Shown piece after piece: positions 9,151-18,297 of a stretch of DNA of 64,000 nucleotides (positions are counted from its first letter, which is position 1; each line of letters opens with the position of its first letter). The notes below the pieces were generated by a model that ran no database searches, had not been told where the DNA came from, and worked only from the letters and a program-made list of their open reading frames with translations. Source of the DNA: Vibrio sp. VB16 (GTDB taxonomy: Bacteria > Pseudomonadota > Gammaproteobacteria > Enterobacterales > Vibrionaceae); assembly GCF_015594925.2 (NCBI RefSeq), contig NZ_CP087590.1, positions 1,674,001-1,738,000 of the forward strand. The letters run 5' to 3'. The position numbers and the translations under genes are program-made.

Positions 9151-9397
9151 TTATTTTTAAGAGTAGTCTCCCTGTATTGATCGGAATATCCACTGTGAGA
9201 ACAATCCGATGGCTTATTCGGCTAAAAAGTTGAATTAACGGCATATTCACACTATGCAAATCTAGATTTAGCGAGTAAAATCCCTCCCCTTGATGAATAT
9301 CCGGTATACGTATTACTGATAGATATTCACCAAACCAAACTTTATTATAAATTAGCATGTGTTGCTTGGTACGCAACACCACTGTGAAGGATATATC

Positions 9398-11326
9398 ATG
9401 CCAGTAATTACTCTTCCTGACGGTAGTCAGCGTCAATTTGACAACCCTGTTTCAACAATGGACATCGCCGCTTCAATTGGTCCCGGTCTTGCTAAAGCAA
9501 CCATCGCCGGCCGATTAGATGGCAATCGTGTCGACGCTTGTGACCTTATCGAAAACGATGCAAGTTTAGAAATTATCACGACAAAAGATGAGAAAGATGG
9601 TTTAGAAATCGTACGTCATTCATGTGCACACTTGCTTGGACACGCGATTAAGCAGTTGTTTCCACAAGCTAAAATGGCAATTGGCCCAACGATTGACAGT
9701 GGCTTTTATTATGATATCGATTTAGAGCATTCTCTAACTGAAGATGACCTTAAAGCGTTAGAAAAGCGCATGAAAGAACTGGCTAAAACCAAATATCAGG
9801 TTGTTAAGAAGAACGTTAGCTGGCAAGAAGCTCGTGATACTTTCGAATCTCGTGATGAAAGTTATAAGATTGCGATCTTAGACGAAAATGTAGCTAAAGA
9901 CGACCGTCCAGGCCTTTACCACCATGAAGAATACATCGACATGTGTCGCGGTCCTCATGTACCGCATATGGGCTTTTGTCAAAACTTTACTCTTTTAAAC
10001 GTGGCTGGTGCTTATTGGAGAGGTAATAGCGACAATAAAATGTTGCAGCGTATTTATGGTACTGCTTTCCATGATAAGAAAGCGCTAAAAGCGCATTTAA
10101 CTCGTTTAGAAGAAGCCGCCAAGCGTGACCATCGTAAAATTGGTAAGCATTTAGACTTGTTCCACATGCAACAAGAAGCACCAGGAATGGTATTCTGGCA
10201 TCATAATGGCTGGTCAATTTTCCGAGATTTAGAAGTATTTGTTCGAACTAAACTTGATGAGTACGGTTACCAAGAAGTAAAAGGTCCATTAATGATGGAT
10301 CGTGTTCTATGGGAGCGTTCTGGTCACTGGGACAAATATGCGGATGCGATGTTTACCACTAGTTCTGAAAACCGTGAATATGCTATTAAACCAATGAACT
10401 GTCCAGGGCACGTTCAAATATTCAATCAAGGTTTGAAGTCTTATCGTGATCTGCCTTTACGTATGGCTGAGTTCGGCTCTTGTCACCGAAATGAACCATC
10501 TGGCGCGCTACACGGCTTAATGCGAGTACGTGGCTTTACACAAGATGATGCCCACGTATTCTGTACAGAAGAACAGATTCAAGAAGAAGTCACTGAATGC
10601 ATCAAGATGGTGTATGATGTATACAAGACATTTGGCTTTGAAGAGATTGAGGTCAAGCTTTCGACACGCCCTGAAAAACGTGTAGGTAGTGATGAGATTT
10701 GGGACCGCTCAGAAGAAGCGCTCAAAGAATCTTTAGAAAACCTTGATATTAAATATGAAATCCAAGAAGGTGAGGGCGCATTTTATGGTCCTAAGATCGA
10801 ATTCACATTACATGACTGTTTAGATCGTGCATGGCAATGTGGTACAGTACAACTCGATTTCAACCTTCCTGGTCGTTTAGGGGCAACTTACGTTGGCGAA
10901 AACAACGAAAGGTTGATTCCTGTAATGATTCACCGTGCGATTTTGGGTTCATTAGAGCGTTTTATCGGAATTCTCATTGAAGAGTACGCAGGATTTTTCC
11001 CGACGTGGTTGGCACCTGAACAAGCCGTTATTATGAATATTACGGACAAACAGGCCGATTACGTTAAAGAAGTTGTAAATAAATTGCAAAAATCGGGAAT
11101 TAGAGCAAAAGCGGACTTGAGAAATGAGAAGATAGGCTTTAAAATCCGCGAACACACTTTAAAGCGTGTACCGTATCTGCTTGTTTGTGGTGACCAAGAA
11201 ATGGAAGCCGGAGAAATTGCAGTACGAACTCGTAAAGGTAAAGACCTTGGTAAGATTAAAGTTGAAGACTTTATAAGCTATCTTCAAGTTGAGGTTTCTA
11301 CCCGTAAGCTTAATCTGGAGGAATAA
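9398..11326 (+). CDS. thrS: Threonyl-tRNA synthetase
   Basis: The frame is open from 9359, but ATG 9398 is chosen. It gives the canonical start MPVITLPDGSQ and 642 residues, the E. coli length, with GAAGGA about 7 nt upstream. Domains are: TGS (1-63), the HxxxH editing domain (HSCAHLLGHA), the class II catalytic core with zinc ligands (KPMNCPGHVQIF and later HR), and the C-terminal anticodon-binding domain. It charges tRNA-Thr and edits Ser-tRNA-Thr. It heads the conserved thrS-infC-rpmI-rplT cluster, with only 3 bp to infC. The E. coli enzyme represses its own translation; no matching operator could be confirmed by eye. Confidence 0.97.
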   Translation: MPVITLPDGSQRQFDNPVSTMDIAASIGPGLAKATIAGRLDGNRVDACDLIENDASLEIITTKDEKDGLEIVRHSCAHLLGHAIKQLFPQAKMAIGPTIDSGFYYDIDLEHSLTEDDLKALEKRMKELAKTKYQVVKKNVSWQEARDTFESRDESYKIAILDENVAKDDRPGLYHHEEYIDMCRGPHVPHMGFCQNFTLLNVAGAYWRGNSDNKMLQRIYGTAFHDKKALKAHLTRLEEAAKRDHRKIGKHLDLFHMQQEAPGMVFWHHNGWSIFRDLEVFVRTKLDEYGYQEVKGPLMMDRVLWERSGHWDKYADAMFTTSSENREYAIKPMNCPGHVQIFNQGLKSYRDLPLRMAEFGSCHRNEPSGALHGLMRVRGFTQDDAHVFCTEEQIQEEVTECIKMVYDVYKTFGFEEIEVKLSTRPEKRVGSDEIWDRSEEALKESLENLDIKYEIQEGEGAFYGPKIEFTLHDCLDRAWQCGTVQLDFNLPGRLGATYVGENNERLIPVMIHRAILGSLERFIGILIEEYAGFFPTWLAPEQAVIMNITDKQADYVKEVVNKLQKSGIRAKADLRNEKIGFKIREHTLKRVPYLLVCGDQEMEAGEIAVRTRKGKDLGKIKVEDFISYLQVEVSTRKLNLEE

Positions 11327-11332
11327 ACTATT
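11318..11332 (+). promoter_or_regulatory. Shine-Dalgarno plus AUU initiation codon of infC
   Basis: GGAGG (11318-11322) stands 7 nt before ATT (11330-11332). infC of enterobacteria starts at AUU, which lets IF3 limit its own translation by rejecting non-standard start codons. The downstream codons (KGGRRGQQV) match the IF3 N-terminus, so this decides the start. The thrS stop codon lies between the SD and the AUU. Confidence 0.88.
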
Positions 11333-11881
11333 AAAGGCGGAAGACGCGGCCAGCAAGTGGCCAAACCAAACCTACACCGTTTAAACGGTGAAATTCGTGG
11401 CGTACGTGAAGTACGTCTAACTGGCGCAGATGGTGAGCCAGTAGGTATCGTAGGTCTTGCTGACGCATTAGCTACAGCAGAAGAATCTGGTATGGATCTC
11501 GTAGAGATCAGTCCAAACGCCGAGCCACCAGTCTGTCGTGTTATGGACTATGGCAAGTTCCTCTTCGAGAAGAGCAAAGCTGCAAAAGAGCAGAAGAAGA
11601 AGCAAAAGCAGATCCAGATTAAGGAAATAAAATTCCGACCTGGGACTGATATTGGAGACTATCAGGTAAAACTACGCAACCTGACCGGTTTCCTAGAAGA
11701 AGGCAACAAAGTGAAGGTAACAATTCGCTATCGTGGCCGAGAAATGGCACACCCAGAGATCGGTGTCGACGTTCTTAATCGTTTGAAAGTAGATACAGAG
11801 GAATTAGCTGTTGTCGAATCTTTCCCAACGAGAATAGAAGGCCGTCAGATGATCATGGTGTTGGCCCCAAAAAAGAAGTAA
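11330..11881 (+). CDS. infC: Translation initiation factor IF-3 (AUU start)
   Basis: IF3 of 183 residues when started at ATT 11330; the first ATG/GTG in frame (GTG 11357) would cut off nine conserved residues. Two domains with a lysine-rich linker are evident (KAAKEQKKKQKQIQIKEIKF), followed by the C-domain GDYQVKLRNLTGFLEEGNKV and the ending MVLAPKKK. It binds the 30S subunit, prevents subunit joining and proofreads start codons. The SD of infC overlaps the end of thrS, so the two are translationally close. The rare start implies autoregulation, as known in E. coli. Confidence 0.96.
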   Translation: MKGGRRGQQVAKPNLHRLNGEIRGVREVRLTGADGEPVGIVGLADALATAEESGMDLVEISPNAEPPVCRVMDYGKFLFEKSKAAKEQKKKQKQIQIKEIKFRPGTDIGDYQVKLRNLTGFLEEGNKVKVTIRYRGREMAHPEIGVDVLNRLKVDTEELAVVESFPTRIEGRQMIMVLAPKKK

Positions 11882-11904
11882 TTAAAGGCCTGCAAGTAGT
11901 ATAG

Positions 11905-11930
11905 TCTCGCAGCTTATGTTGCGGGATTTT
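11905..11930 (+). promoter_or_regulatory. infC-rpmI leader hairpin, candidate L20 control or attenuation site
   Basis: A 7-bp stem (TCTCGCA / TGCGGGA, one G-U pair) and an 8-nt loop, followed by TTTTATT, lie between infC and rpmI. In E. coli, L20 represses rpmI-rplT through RNA structures in this region, so a regulatory role is plausible. It also looks like a weak terminator. Confidence 0.5.
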
Positions 11931-11983
11931 ATTCGCCCTAATTACTATGTTTATTAACAACTAACAATGCGGAGTTATTCATC

Positions 11984-12178
11984 ATGCCGAAGATGAAAAC
12001 CAATAGAGGTGCTGCCAAGCGTTTTAAGAAAACTGCTGGTGGTATAAAGTTCAAGCACGCTACAAAACGTCACATCCTGACTAAGCGTACTACTAAGAAC
12101 AAGCGTCAACTACGTCCTAACGCAATACTTCCTAAATGTGAAGTAGCTGCTGTTAAACGTATGTTGCCATACGCTTAA
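11984..12178 (+). CDS. rpmI: 50S ribosomal protein L35
   Basis: A 64-residue highly basic protein with the conserved opening MPKMKTNRGAAKRFKKT and an ending like other bL35 proteins. It is a structural part of the large subunit. It sits 102 bp after infC and 37 bp before rplT, with which it is co-expressed. The start has GCGGAG upstream. Confidence 0.97.
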   Translation: MPKMKTNRGAAKRFKKTAGGIKFKHATKRHILTKRTTKNKRQLRPNAILPKCEVAAVKRMLPYA

Positions 12179-12215
12179 TTCTTTTTAGTTTTATTAATAG
12201 TTTAGGAGAGACATA

Positions 12216-12569
12216 ATGCCTCGCGTAAAACGTGGTGTACAAGCACGTGCATCCCACAAGAAAGTTCTAAAGCAAGCTAAAGGTTATTACGGAGCACGTT
12301 CACGTGTTTATCGTGTAGCTTTCCAGGCAGTTACAAAAGCTGGTCAATATGCATATCGCGACCGTCGCAATAAAAAGCGTCAGTTCCGTCAACTATGGAT
12401 CGCTCGTATCAACGCTGCTTCTCGTCAAAATGGTCTATCTTACAGTCGTTTTATTAACGGTCTTAAGAAAGCATCTATCGAGATCGATCGTAAGATCCTT
12501 GCTGATATCGCTGTATTCGACAAAACTGCATTTGCAGTTTTAGTAGAAAAAGCGAAAGCTGCTCTTTAA
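12216..12569 (+). CDS. rplT: 50S ribosomal protein L20
   Basis: A 117-residue basic protein with the bL20 hallmark MPRVKRGVQARASHKKVLK and the long N-terminal helix KGYYGARSRVYRVA. It is an early assembly protein of the 50S subunit and, in E. coli, the translational repressor of rpmI-rplT. SD AGGAGAG precedes the ATG. It is the last gene of the thrS cluster, with a strong terminator after it. Confidence 0.97.
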   Translation: MPRVKRGVQARASHKKVLKQAKGYYGARSRVYRVAFQAVTKAGQYAYRDRRNKKRQFRQLWIARINAASRQNGLSYSRFINGLKKASIEIDRKILADIAVFDKTAFAVLVEKAKAAL

Positions 12570-12595
12570 TTAGACAGTTATACAGACTTTAAAAA

Positions 12596-12620
12596 AGAGA
12601 CCTTCGGGTCTCTTTTTTTT
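12596..12620 (+). terminator. Terminator of the thrS-rplT operon
   Basis: AGAGACC / GGTCTCT stem closed by a TTCG tetraloop, followed by eight or so T. A classic strong intrinsic terminator, 27 bp past the rplT stop. Confidence 0.92.
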
Positions 12621-12681
12621 GTCTATAAATCACATTTACCACAAGACTATTTGGTTTGCTACTCCGTTTTTGATCAACGGT

Positions 12682-13107
12682 TTATGGAAGGATGACTTTC
12701 TCCATAGAGATATGTTCAATATTCGCTTCGGTATATTGAGCGCCAAACGGTTTAAAACCTAATTTGGTATAGAATGGTTCAGCGTGAAGTTGAGAACCCA
12801 AATAAATTCGTGGATATTGATTTTCAATGGCGTATTGTTGTAGTGCTGCGATTACCTGCGAACCCAAACCTAATCCTCTGTGCGTCTTAAGTACGGCAAC
12901 CCTTCCAATATGTCCATCCCCAAGCATTCGTCCTGTTGCAACAGGAGTATTGTCTACGAAGATAAGGGTATGGATGGCGACGATATCTTGACCATCAAAA
13001 TCAATACTAGGGTCCACATTTTGCTCGGAGGTGAAGACGGTATTTCTTATAAGTTGAATCTGTTTTTCGTTGTCTTTAGTCAACGCACCACAGAATATTT
13101 TTTTCAT
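12682..13107 (-). CDS. GNAT family N-acetyltransferase
   Basis: A 141-residue single-domain GNAT protein. The acetyl-CoA loop is seen as VAVLKTHRGLGLGSQVIAAL (R-x-x-G-x-G pattern) around residues 70-88. The late block LGSQLHAEPFYTKLGFKPFG is typical of the C-terminal half. It resembles the ElaA/YjcF group of small acetyltransferases. The acceptor is not predictable. It is convergent with rplT and has no close partner gene on its strand. Confidence 0.82.
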   Translation of the reverse strand: MKKIFCGALTKDNEKQIQLIRNTVFTSEQNVDPSIDFDGQDIVAIHTLIFVDNTPVATGRMLGDGHIGRVAVLKTHRGLGLGSQVIAALQQYAIENQYPRIYLGSQLHAEPFYTKLGFKPFGAQYTEANIEHISMEKVILP

Positions 13108-13358
13108 TATTTAGTCAGCCGGGTCAGTATAGTTAAAATAGGAAACAAATTTTGCAGGTAGTAACCTCAGTGGTGAGATCAAAGCGCCATGCAATGGTAT
13201 CTTACCGAACCAGCGTGCTCATTGCGAAATATTCCTTTTCGAAGTAATAAAAATCTAATTATTATTGAAGATAAAGTGAAAAATTATATCTTGTTAATAT
13301 CTTCTCTTTTTTTTATTTCGTATTATAAGAAACAGAAGTCATAAGGTAGGAGTACCAG

Positions 13359-14465
13359 ATGCAGTCATTTCAATGGGATAAAAATTTTGAAACGGGTATC
13401 AAGGAAGTCGATGAGCAGCATCTGTATCTTGTAAAACTTGTCAATAAATATGGGGAATTAACGACACAAAACGATTTCTCAATTCTGGAAGCAAAGCGGG
13501 CACTGAAAGAGTTATCTGACTACACTTCTTATCATTTTCATGAAGAAGAAAACTTAATGAAACGAGTGGGTATTTCTCAAGGACATTTTGAGGGCCACTG
13601 CCAATCTCATCAAAAATTTATTGATGATGTAAAAGAGTTTTCAGAATCTTTGCGACTGGAAAGTGACGACCTGTCTAAACAACTTTTAGATTTTCTGGTT
13701 CAATGGCTGGTTTACCATATTTTAGGTAGTGACCAAAATATGGCGAGGCAATTGATTGCTATTGAAAATGGTTTGAGTTCTGCACAAGCTTTCGAAAATG
13801 AAGAGCGTGAACATGATGAGGCGATTGGTCCTCTTTTGACAGCGTTGAAAACGTTATTTGAACAAGTTTCAGCTCGCAATAAGGAGCTAATACTTTTGAA
13901 TTTGTCTCTCGAAGATAAAGTCGAGCAGCGTACTCAGGAATTATCATTAGCCAATGAAATGCTCCAAGAGTTATCGTACTCTGATACGTTAACTAAATTG
14001 CCTAACCGCCGATTCGCAATGAGAGAGATCAGTATGCAATGGGATAAAGCACGAGCTGAACAACTGCCCCTAGTTTGCATGCTTGTCGATGTGGACAAAT
14101 TTAAGCAAGTCAATGACACCTGTGGCCATGATGCTGGGGACGCAGTGCTCGTCGAGCTTTCGACTGTTCTGAAGCGGAGTTTTAGACCACAAGATTCAGT
14201 CTGTCGATTGGGTGGTGATGAGTTTATTGTTATTTGCCCGGAAATAGATCTACAACAAGGGTTAGCTTTGGCACAAACCGTTCACGAACAAGTGAATAAA
14301 ATACGTTTACCTTATGACGGATATTGCTGGGAAGGGAGTATCAGTGTGGGTGTCGCAGCACTATGCGAATCGACTAAAGATGTCAGTGATTTGATTAAGT
14401 TGGCCGACGACTCAGTATATATGGCGAAAAACGCGGGCAAGAACTGTGTGCGGACAATACAATGA
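13359..14465 (+). CDS. Bacteriohemerythrin-GGDEF diguanylate cyclase
   Basis: A 368-residue fusion. The N-terminal hemerythrin domain (about 5-135) keeps the di-iron ligands: DEQHL, HFHEEENLM (HxxxE), HCQSHQKF (HxxxH) and HILGSD (HxxxxD). A coiled-coil linker (about 150-205, DKVEQRTQEL) leads to a GGDEF domain with an intact GGDEF at residues 285-289. An RPQD inhibitory site (RxxD) stands exactly five residues before it. So it should make c-di-GMP, with product feedback, under control of O2 or NO bound at the di-iron centre. Such oxygen-tuned cyclases are known in vibrios (Bhr-DGC in V. cholerae). SD TAGGAG precedes the ATG. Monocistronic. Confidence 0.92.
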   Translation: MQSFQWDKNFETGIKEVDEQHLYLVKLVNKYGELTTQNDFSILEAKRALKELSDYTSYHFHEEENLMKRVGISQGHFEGHCQSHQKFIDDVKEFSESLRLESDDLSKQLLDFLVQWLVYHILGSDQNMARQLIAIENGLSSAQAFENEEREHDEAIGPLLTALKTLFEQVSARNKELILLNLSLEDKVEQRTQELSLANEMLQELSYSDTLTKLPNRRFAMREISMQWDKARAEQLPLVCMLVDVDKFKQVNDTCGHDAGDAVLVELSTVLKRSFRPQDSVCRLGGDEFIVICPEIDLQQGLALAQTVHEQVNKIRLPYDGYCWEGSISVGVAALCESTKDVSDLIKLADDSVYMAKNAGKNCVRTIQ

Positions 14466-14640
14466 TTTATGGTGTGTAAAAGGCGTCTATATAGGGTATC
14501 AGTTACATAATAGACGAGGCTAAATCGCTATTTACAAAATAATTGGCAACTAATTGAATGATAAGAGTCGATTAATGTAGATTCAATTTGGCTTTGAGCT
14601 TCGGTTTGATTAATATGTACAGCTATTAAGTTTAATATGT

Positions 14641-14693
14641 GGGCGTGTTGATCTTTCAAAGTAGTCGACCTACTTTGAAAGACCAAAACGCCC
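14641..14693 (+). promoter_or_regulatory. Long inverted repeat upstream of pheS (candidate attenuator or terminator)
   Basis: Arms 14641-14664 and 14670-14693 (24 nt each) are complementary except at two positions, with a 5-nt loop TCGAC. The inner 12 bp (CTTTCAAAGTAG / CTACTTTGAAAG) are perfect. TTATTAT follows. It lies 37 bp before the pheS ATG. In E. coli pheST is controlled by attenuation with a Phe-rich leader peptide, but no Phe-rich short frame is present in 14466-14640. Confidence 0.65.
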
Positions 14694-14730
14694 TTATTAT
14701 GGACACTACCGCAAGGTGGATGAGGAAAAG

Positions 14731-15714
14731 ATGCAACATCTACAAGAGATCATTGCTAACGCAACGTCAGCCATTGATAGTGCTGACTCGTTAGTTGCAC
14801 TTGACGAAGTGCGTGTTCAATTTCTAGGAAAGAAAGGTGAGCTAACGGCTCAACTTCAAAGCCTAGGTAAACTACCACCTGAAGAACGTCGCACTGCTGG
14901 TCAAGAGATCAACAAAGCGAAGGGTGCCGTACAACAAGCGATTGCAGAGCGTAAAAACGCACTGCAACGTGCAGAATTAGAGACAAAACTCGCGGCAGAA
15001 ACAATCGATGTGACATTACCAGGTCGTCGTATTGAGAATGGTGGCTTACACCCAGTAACTCGAACAATAGAGCGAATTGAAAGCTTTTTTGGTGAGTTAG
15101 GTTTTACCGTCGAGTCTGGTCCTGAAGTTGAAGATGATTTCCATAACTTTGATGCACTGAATATTGCCGATGATCATCCTGCTCGTACTGACCACGATAC
15201 TTTCTTCTTTAATCCTAAGTTGATGCTTCGTACTCATACATCAGGTGTACAGATCCGCACCATGGAAGAACGTCAACCACCGTTGCGTTTTATCGCGCCT
15301 GGTCGAGTATATAGAAACGATTATGATCAGACGCATACACCAATGTTCCACCAAGTAGAAGGTATGTTAGTTGACGAGAATGTTAACTTTGCACAGCTTA
15401 AAGGCATTCTTAATGATTTTCTTTGTAACTTCTTTGAAGAAGATTTAGAGGTTCGATTCCGCCCATCATATTTCCCATTTACCGAGCCTTCTGCGGAAGT
15501 GGACGTAAAAGGAAAAAATGGTAAATGGTTAGAAATTTTAGGTTGCGGCATGGTACATCCCAATGTACTTCGCAGCGTAGGTATTGACCCTGAGAAATAC
15601 TCGGGCTTTGCATTTGGTATGGGCGTAGAGCGTCTGACTATGCTTCGCTATGGCGTCAATGATCTACGAGCGTTCTTCGAGAACGATCTTCGTTTCCTTA
15701 AACAGTTCAAGTAA
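14731..15714 (+). CDS. pheS: Phenylalanyl-tRNA synthetase alpha subunit
   Basis: ATG 14731 is chosen over the GTG at 14716. It gives MQHLQEIIANATSAI, 327 residues as in E. coli, with GAGG five bases upstream. The protein has the N-terminal coiled coil (about 1-85) and a class II aminoacylation core with motif 2 (RFIAPGRVYRND) and motif 3 (GFAFGMGVERLTMLRYG). It forms the alpha2beta2 enzyme with PheT, encoded 18 bp downstream. The upstream inverted repeat may control the operon. Confidence 0.97.
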   Translation: MQHLQEIIANATSAIDSADSLVALDEVRVQFLGKKGELTAQLQSLGKLPPEERRTAGQEINKAKGAVQQAIAERKNALQRAELETKLAAETIDVTLPGRRIENGGLHPVTRTIERIESFFGELGFTVESGPEVEDDFHNFDALNIADDHPARTDHDTFFFNPKLMLRTHTSGVQIRTMEERQPPLRFIAPGRVYRNDYDQTHTPMFHQVEGMLVDENVNFAQLKGILNDFLCNFFEEDLEVRFRPSYFPFTEPSAEVDVKGKNGKWLEILGCGMVHPNVLRSVGIDPEKYSGFAFGMGVERLTMLRYGVNDLRAFFENDLRFLKQFK

Positions 15715-15732
15715 TTCAGAGGCAGTCGAACA

Positions 15733-18120
15733 ATGAAATTCAGTGAATCTTGGCTACGTGAGTGGGTTAATCCCGCTGTTACGACCGACGAGCTAACACA
15801 TCAAATCACTATGGCTGGCCTAGAAGTTGATGACGTTCTACCAGTAGCGGGCATTTTTACCGGCGTAAAAGTGGGTAAAGTTGTAGAGTGTGGCCAACAT
15901 CCAGACGCAGATAAACTTCGCGTTACAAAAGTGGATGTCGGTGCCGAAGAATTATTAGACATTATATGTGGTGCACCAAATTGCCGAGAAGGTATTAAGG
16001 TCGCTGTTGCTACGGTTGGTGCGGTTCTCCCTGGTAACTTTAAAATTAAGAAGGCAAAGCTACGTGGTCAACCATCACATGGCATGCTTTGTTCATTTTC
16101 GGAACTTGGAATTGATGTTGAATCCGATGGCATCATGGAACTGACTGAAGATGCCATTATTGGCAAAGACTTCCGTGAGTACTTAGATCTTGACGATGTA
16201 ACTATTGATGTTGACCTCACAGCTAATCGTGCGGACTGCTTTAGTATTCGCGGTTTAGCAAGAGAAGTTGGCGTGTTAAATAGAGCTGAAGTGCAGTCAC
16301 CATCTTTCGATGTTGTTGCCGCCAGCATTGACGATATGATTTCAATAGAGGTGAAAGCGGCTGATGCTTGTCCTCGTTACCTAGGTCGTATCGTTAAGAA
16401 TGTAAATGTTCAAGCTGAAACGCCAATCTGGATGCAAGAGAAATTGCGCAGATGTGGTATCCGCTCTATCGATCCTATTGTTGATATCACTAACTATGTA
16501 TTGTTAGAACAAGGTCAACCAATGCATGCCTTCGATTTGGATCAAATCGAAGGGGGTATTGTGGTTCGTTTAGCAGAACAGGGTGAAAAACTGACACTGT
16601 TAGATGGCAACGAAGCCGAGTTAAACAGCGATACGTTGATTATCTGTGACCATAAAAAACCACTCGCCATTGGTGGTGTTTTTGGTGGAGAAGGTTCCGG
16701 CGTAACAAATGAAACTAAAGATGTACTTCTTGAATGTGCTTTCTTTTCGCCAGATGCTATTCGCGGTCGTGCTCGCCGCTATGGTCTTCATACTGACGCC
16801 TCTATGCGTTATGAGCGTGGTGTTGATTATGCTCGCCAAGCGGACTGTATGGAACGTGCTACACAACTACTTATTGATATCTGTGGTGGTGCTGCGGGTC
16901 CTATTGCTGGTTTTGAATCTGAATCTGCATTACCGAAATCAAACACAGTGTTACTTCGTCGCACAAAGCTTGATTCGCTTTTAGGCCATGAAATACCATC
17001 AATTGATGTAGTTGAGATTCTTACTCGACTAGGTTGTGATGTTTCTGAAACTGACAATGGTTGGACCGCTGAATCTCCGTCATGGCGTTTTGATATCGCA
17101 ATTGAACAAGATTTGATTGAAGAAGTAGGCCGAATTTACGGTTACGACAATATTCCAAACCAAGCTCCGGTTGCTGGTTTAAGCATGAACCTTCACAAAG
17201 AAGCGAACCAATCGCTTAAACGTGTTCGTGACTTACTTGTTGATCGTGGTTATCACGAGGCGATTACTTATAGCTTCGTTGAACCAGAGCAACAGAAACT
17301 CGTGGTTCCAGGTGTAGAGGCACTTATTCTACCTTTCCCAATATCGGCAGATATGTCTGCAATGCGCCTTGGTTTGATCCAAGGGTTGTTGAATACGGTT
17401 GTTCACAACCAAAAACGTCAACAACCTCGCGTGCGATTGTTTGAGTCAGGCCTTCGTTTTATCCCAGATGAAGCGGTAGAGAATGGTATGCGCCAAGAGC
17501 AGATGCTTGCCGGTGTTATTGCAGGAAGTCGTGGTGAAGAGCACTGGGACATTGAAAGCAATACGGTAGATTTTTACGATCTAAAAGGTGATCTAGAAGC
17601 CGTTTTAGAACTGACTTCGAATGAAACTGCTTACAGTTTTACTTCAACAAAACACCCAGCTCTTCATCCTGGACAGGCTGCTGCAATCGTTGTTGATGGT
17701 AAAGAAGTGGGCGTTATTGGTACCGTGCATCCAGAACTAGAACGTGCGTTTGGTCTAAATGGTCGTACTATTGTATTTGAAATTGAATGGTCGGCAATTA
17801 ACACCCGCGTACTTCCAGAAGCGGTGGCGGTATCTAAGTTCCCTTCTAACCGTCGTGATATAGCATTAGTTGTTGCTGATGACATTGCTTCTGGCGATAT
17901 TGTTGATGCATGTTTAGACGCTGGTGGAAACTTCCTCACGGATGTTAGTCTATTTGATGTGTATGTAGGCAAAGGGGTGGAAGAGGGCAAGAAAAGTCTT
18001 GCTATCGCCCTAACGCTCCAGTCTGTCGAACGTACATTAGAAGATGCAGATATTGCAGGTGCAGTAGAAGCAATTGTTGCCAATGTATCAGAAAAATTTG
18101 GTGCTGCTCTTCGCGACTAA
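15733..18120 (+). CDS. pheT: Phenylalanyl-tRNA synthetase beta subunit
   Basis: 795 residues, the normal length for the bacterial beta subunit (start MKFSESWLREWVNP). Domain order is: tRNA-binding OB fold (about 40-150), B3/B4 editing region, B5 domains, the inactive class II-like core (VRLFESGLRF region), and the C-terminal FDX-ACB anticodon domain (AVSKFPSNRRDIALVV, ending near 793). It supplies tRNA binding and Tyr editing. In E. coli ihfA follows directly; here pheT ends in its own terminator and glgC (minus strand) separates it from ihfA. Confidence 0.97.
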   Translation: MKFSESWLREWVNPAVTTDELTHQITMAGLEVDDVLPVAGIFTGVKVGKVVECGQHPDADKLRVTKVDVGAEELLDIICGAPNCREGIKVAVATVGAVLPGNFKIKKAKLRGQPSHGMLCSFSELGIDVESDGIMELTEDAIIGKDFREYLDLDDVTIDVDLTANRADCFSIRGLAREVGVLNRAEVQSPSFDVVAASIDDMISIEVKAADACPRYLGRIVKNVNVQAETPIWMQEKLRRCGIRSIDPIVDITNYVLLEQGQPMHAFDLDQIEGGIVVRLAEQGEKLTLLDGNEAELNSDTLIICDHKKPLAIGGVFGGEGSGVTNETKDVLLECAFFSPDAIRGRARRYGLHTDASMRYERGVDYARQADCMERATQLLIDICGGAAGPIAGFESESALPKSNTVLLRRTKLDSLLGHEIPSIDVVEILTRLGCDVSETDNGWTAESPSWRFDIAIEQDLIEEVGRIYGYDNIPNQAPVAGLSMNLHKEANQSLKRVRDLLVDRGYHEAITYSFVEPEQQKLVVPGVEALILPFPISADMSAMRLGLIQGLLNTVVHNQKRQQPRVRLFESGLRFIPDEAVENGMRQEQMLAGVIAGSRGEEHWDIESNTVDFYDLKGDLEAVLELTSNETAYSFTSTKHPALHPGQAAAIVVDGKEVGVIGTVHPELERAFGLNGRTIVFEIEWSAINTRVLPEAVAVSKFPSNRRDIALVVADDIASGDIVDACLDAGGNFLTDVSLFDVYVGKGVEEGKKSLAIALTLQSVERTLEDADIAGAVEAIVANVSEKFGAALRD

Positions 18121-18146
18121 TTAATCCGTTTTAACGATATAAAAAT

Positions 18147-18171
18147 AGGCCTTGAATAGGGCCTTTTTTTT
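18147..18171 (+). terminator. Terminator of pheST
   Basis: Short GC stem AGGCC / GGCCT with a loop of about 8 nt, then a run of T, 27 bp past the pheT stop. Confidence 0.75.
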
Positions 18172-18251
18172 TGCTCAAACATAACTGTCCATAGTGCTGA
18201 ACCGTTATCTAACGGTGTTGATATACTTTGGTTAGACACACTTTTCAACAT

Positions 18252-18276
18252 AAAAAAAAGGACTCCGAAGAGCCCT
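18252..18276 (-). terminator. Terminator of glgC
   Basis: On the minus strand AGGGCTC / GAGTCCT (one G-U) with loop TTCG and eight T after it, 22 bp past the glgC stop. Confidence 0.8.
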
Positions 18277-18297
18277 TTATTATATAGGGTGTTAACG

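Noticed and set aside
14466..14640. pheM-like leader peptide
   Set aside because: All short frames that start with ATG here were read and none contains a run of Phe codons.
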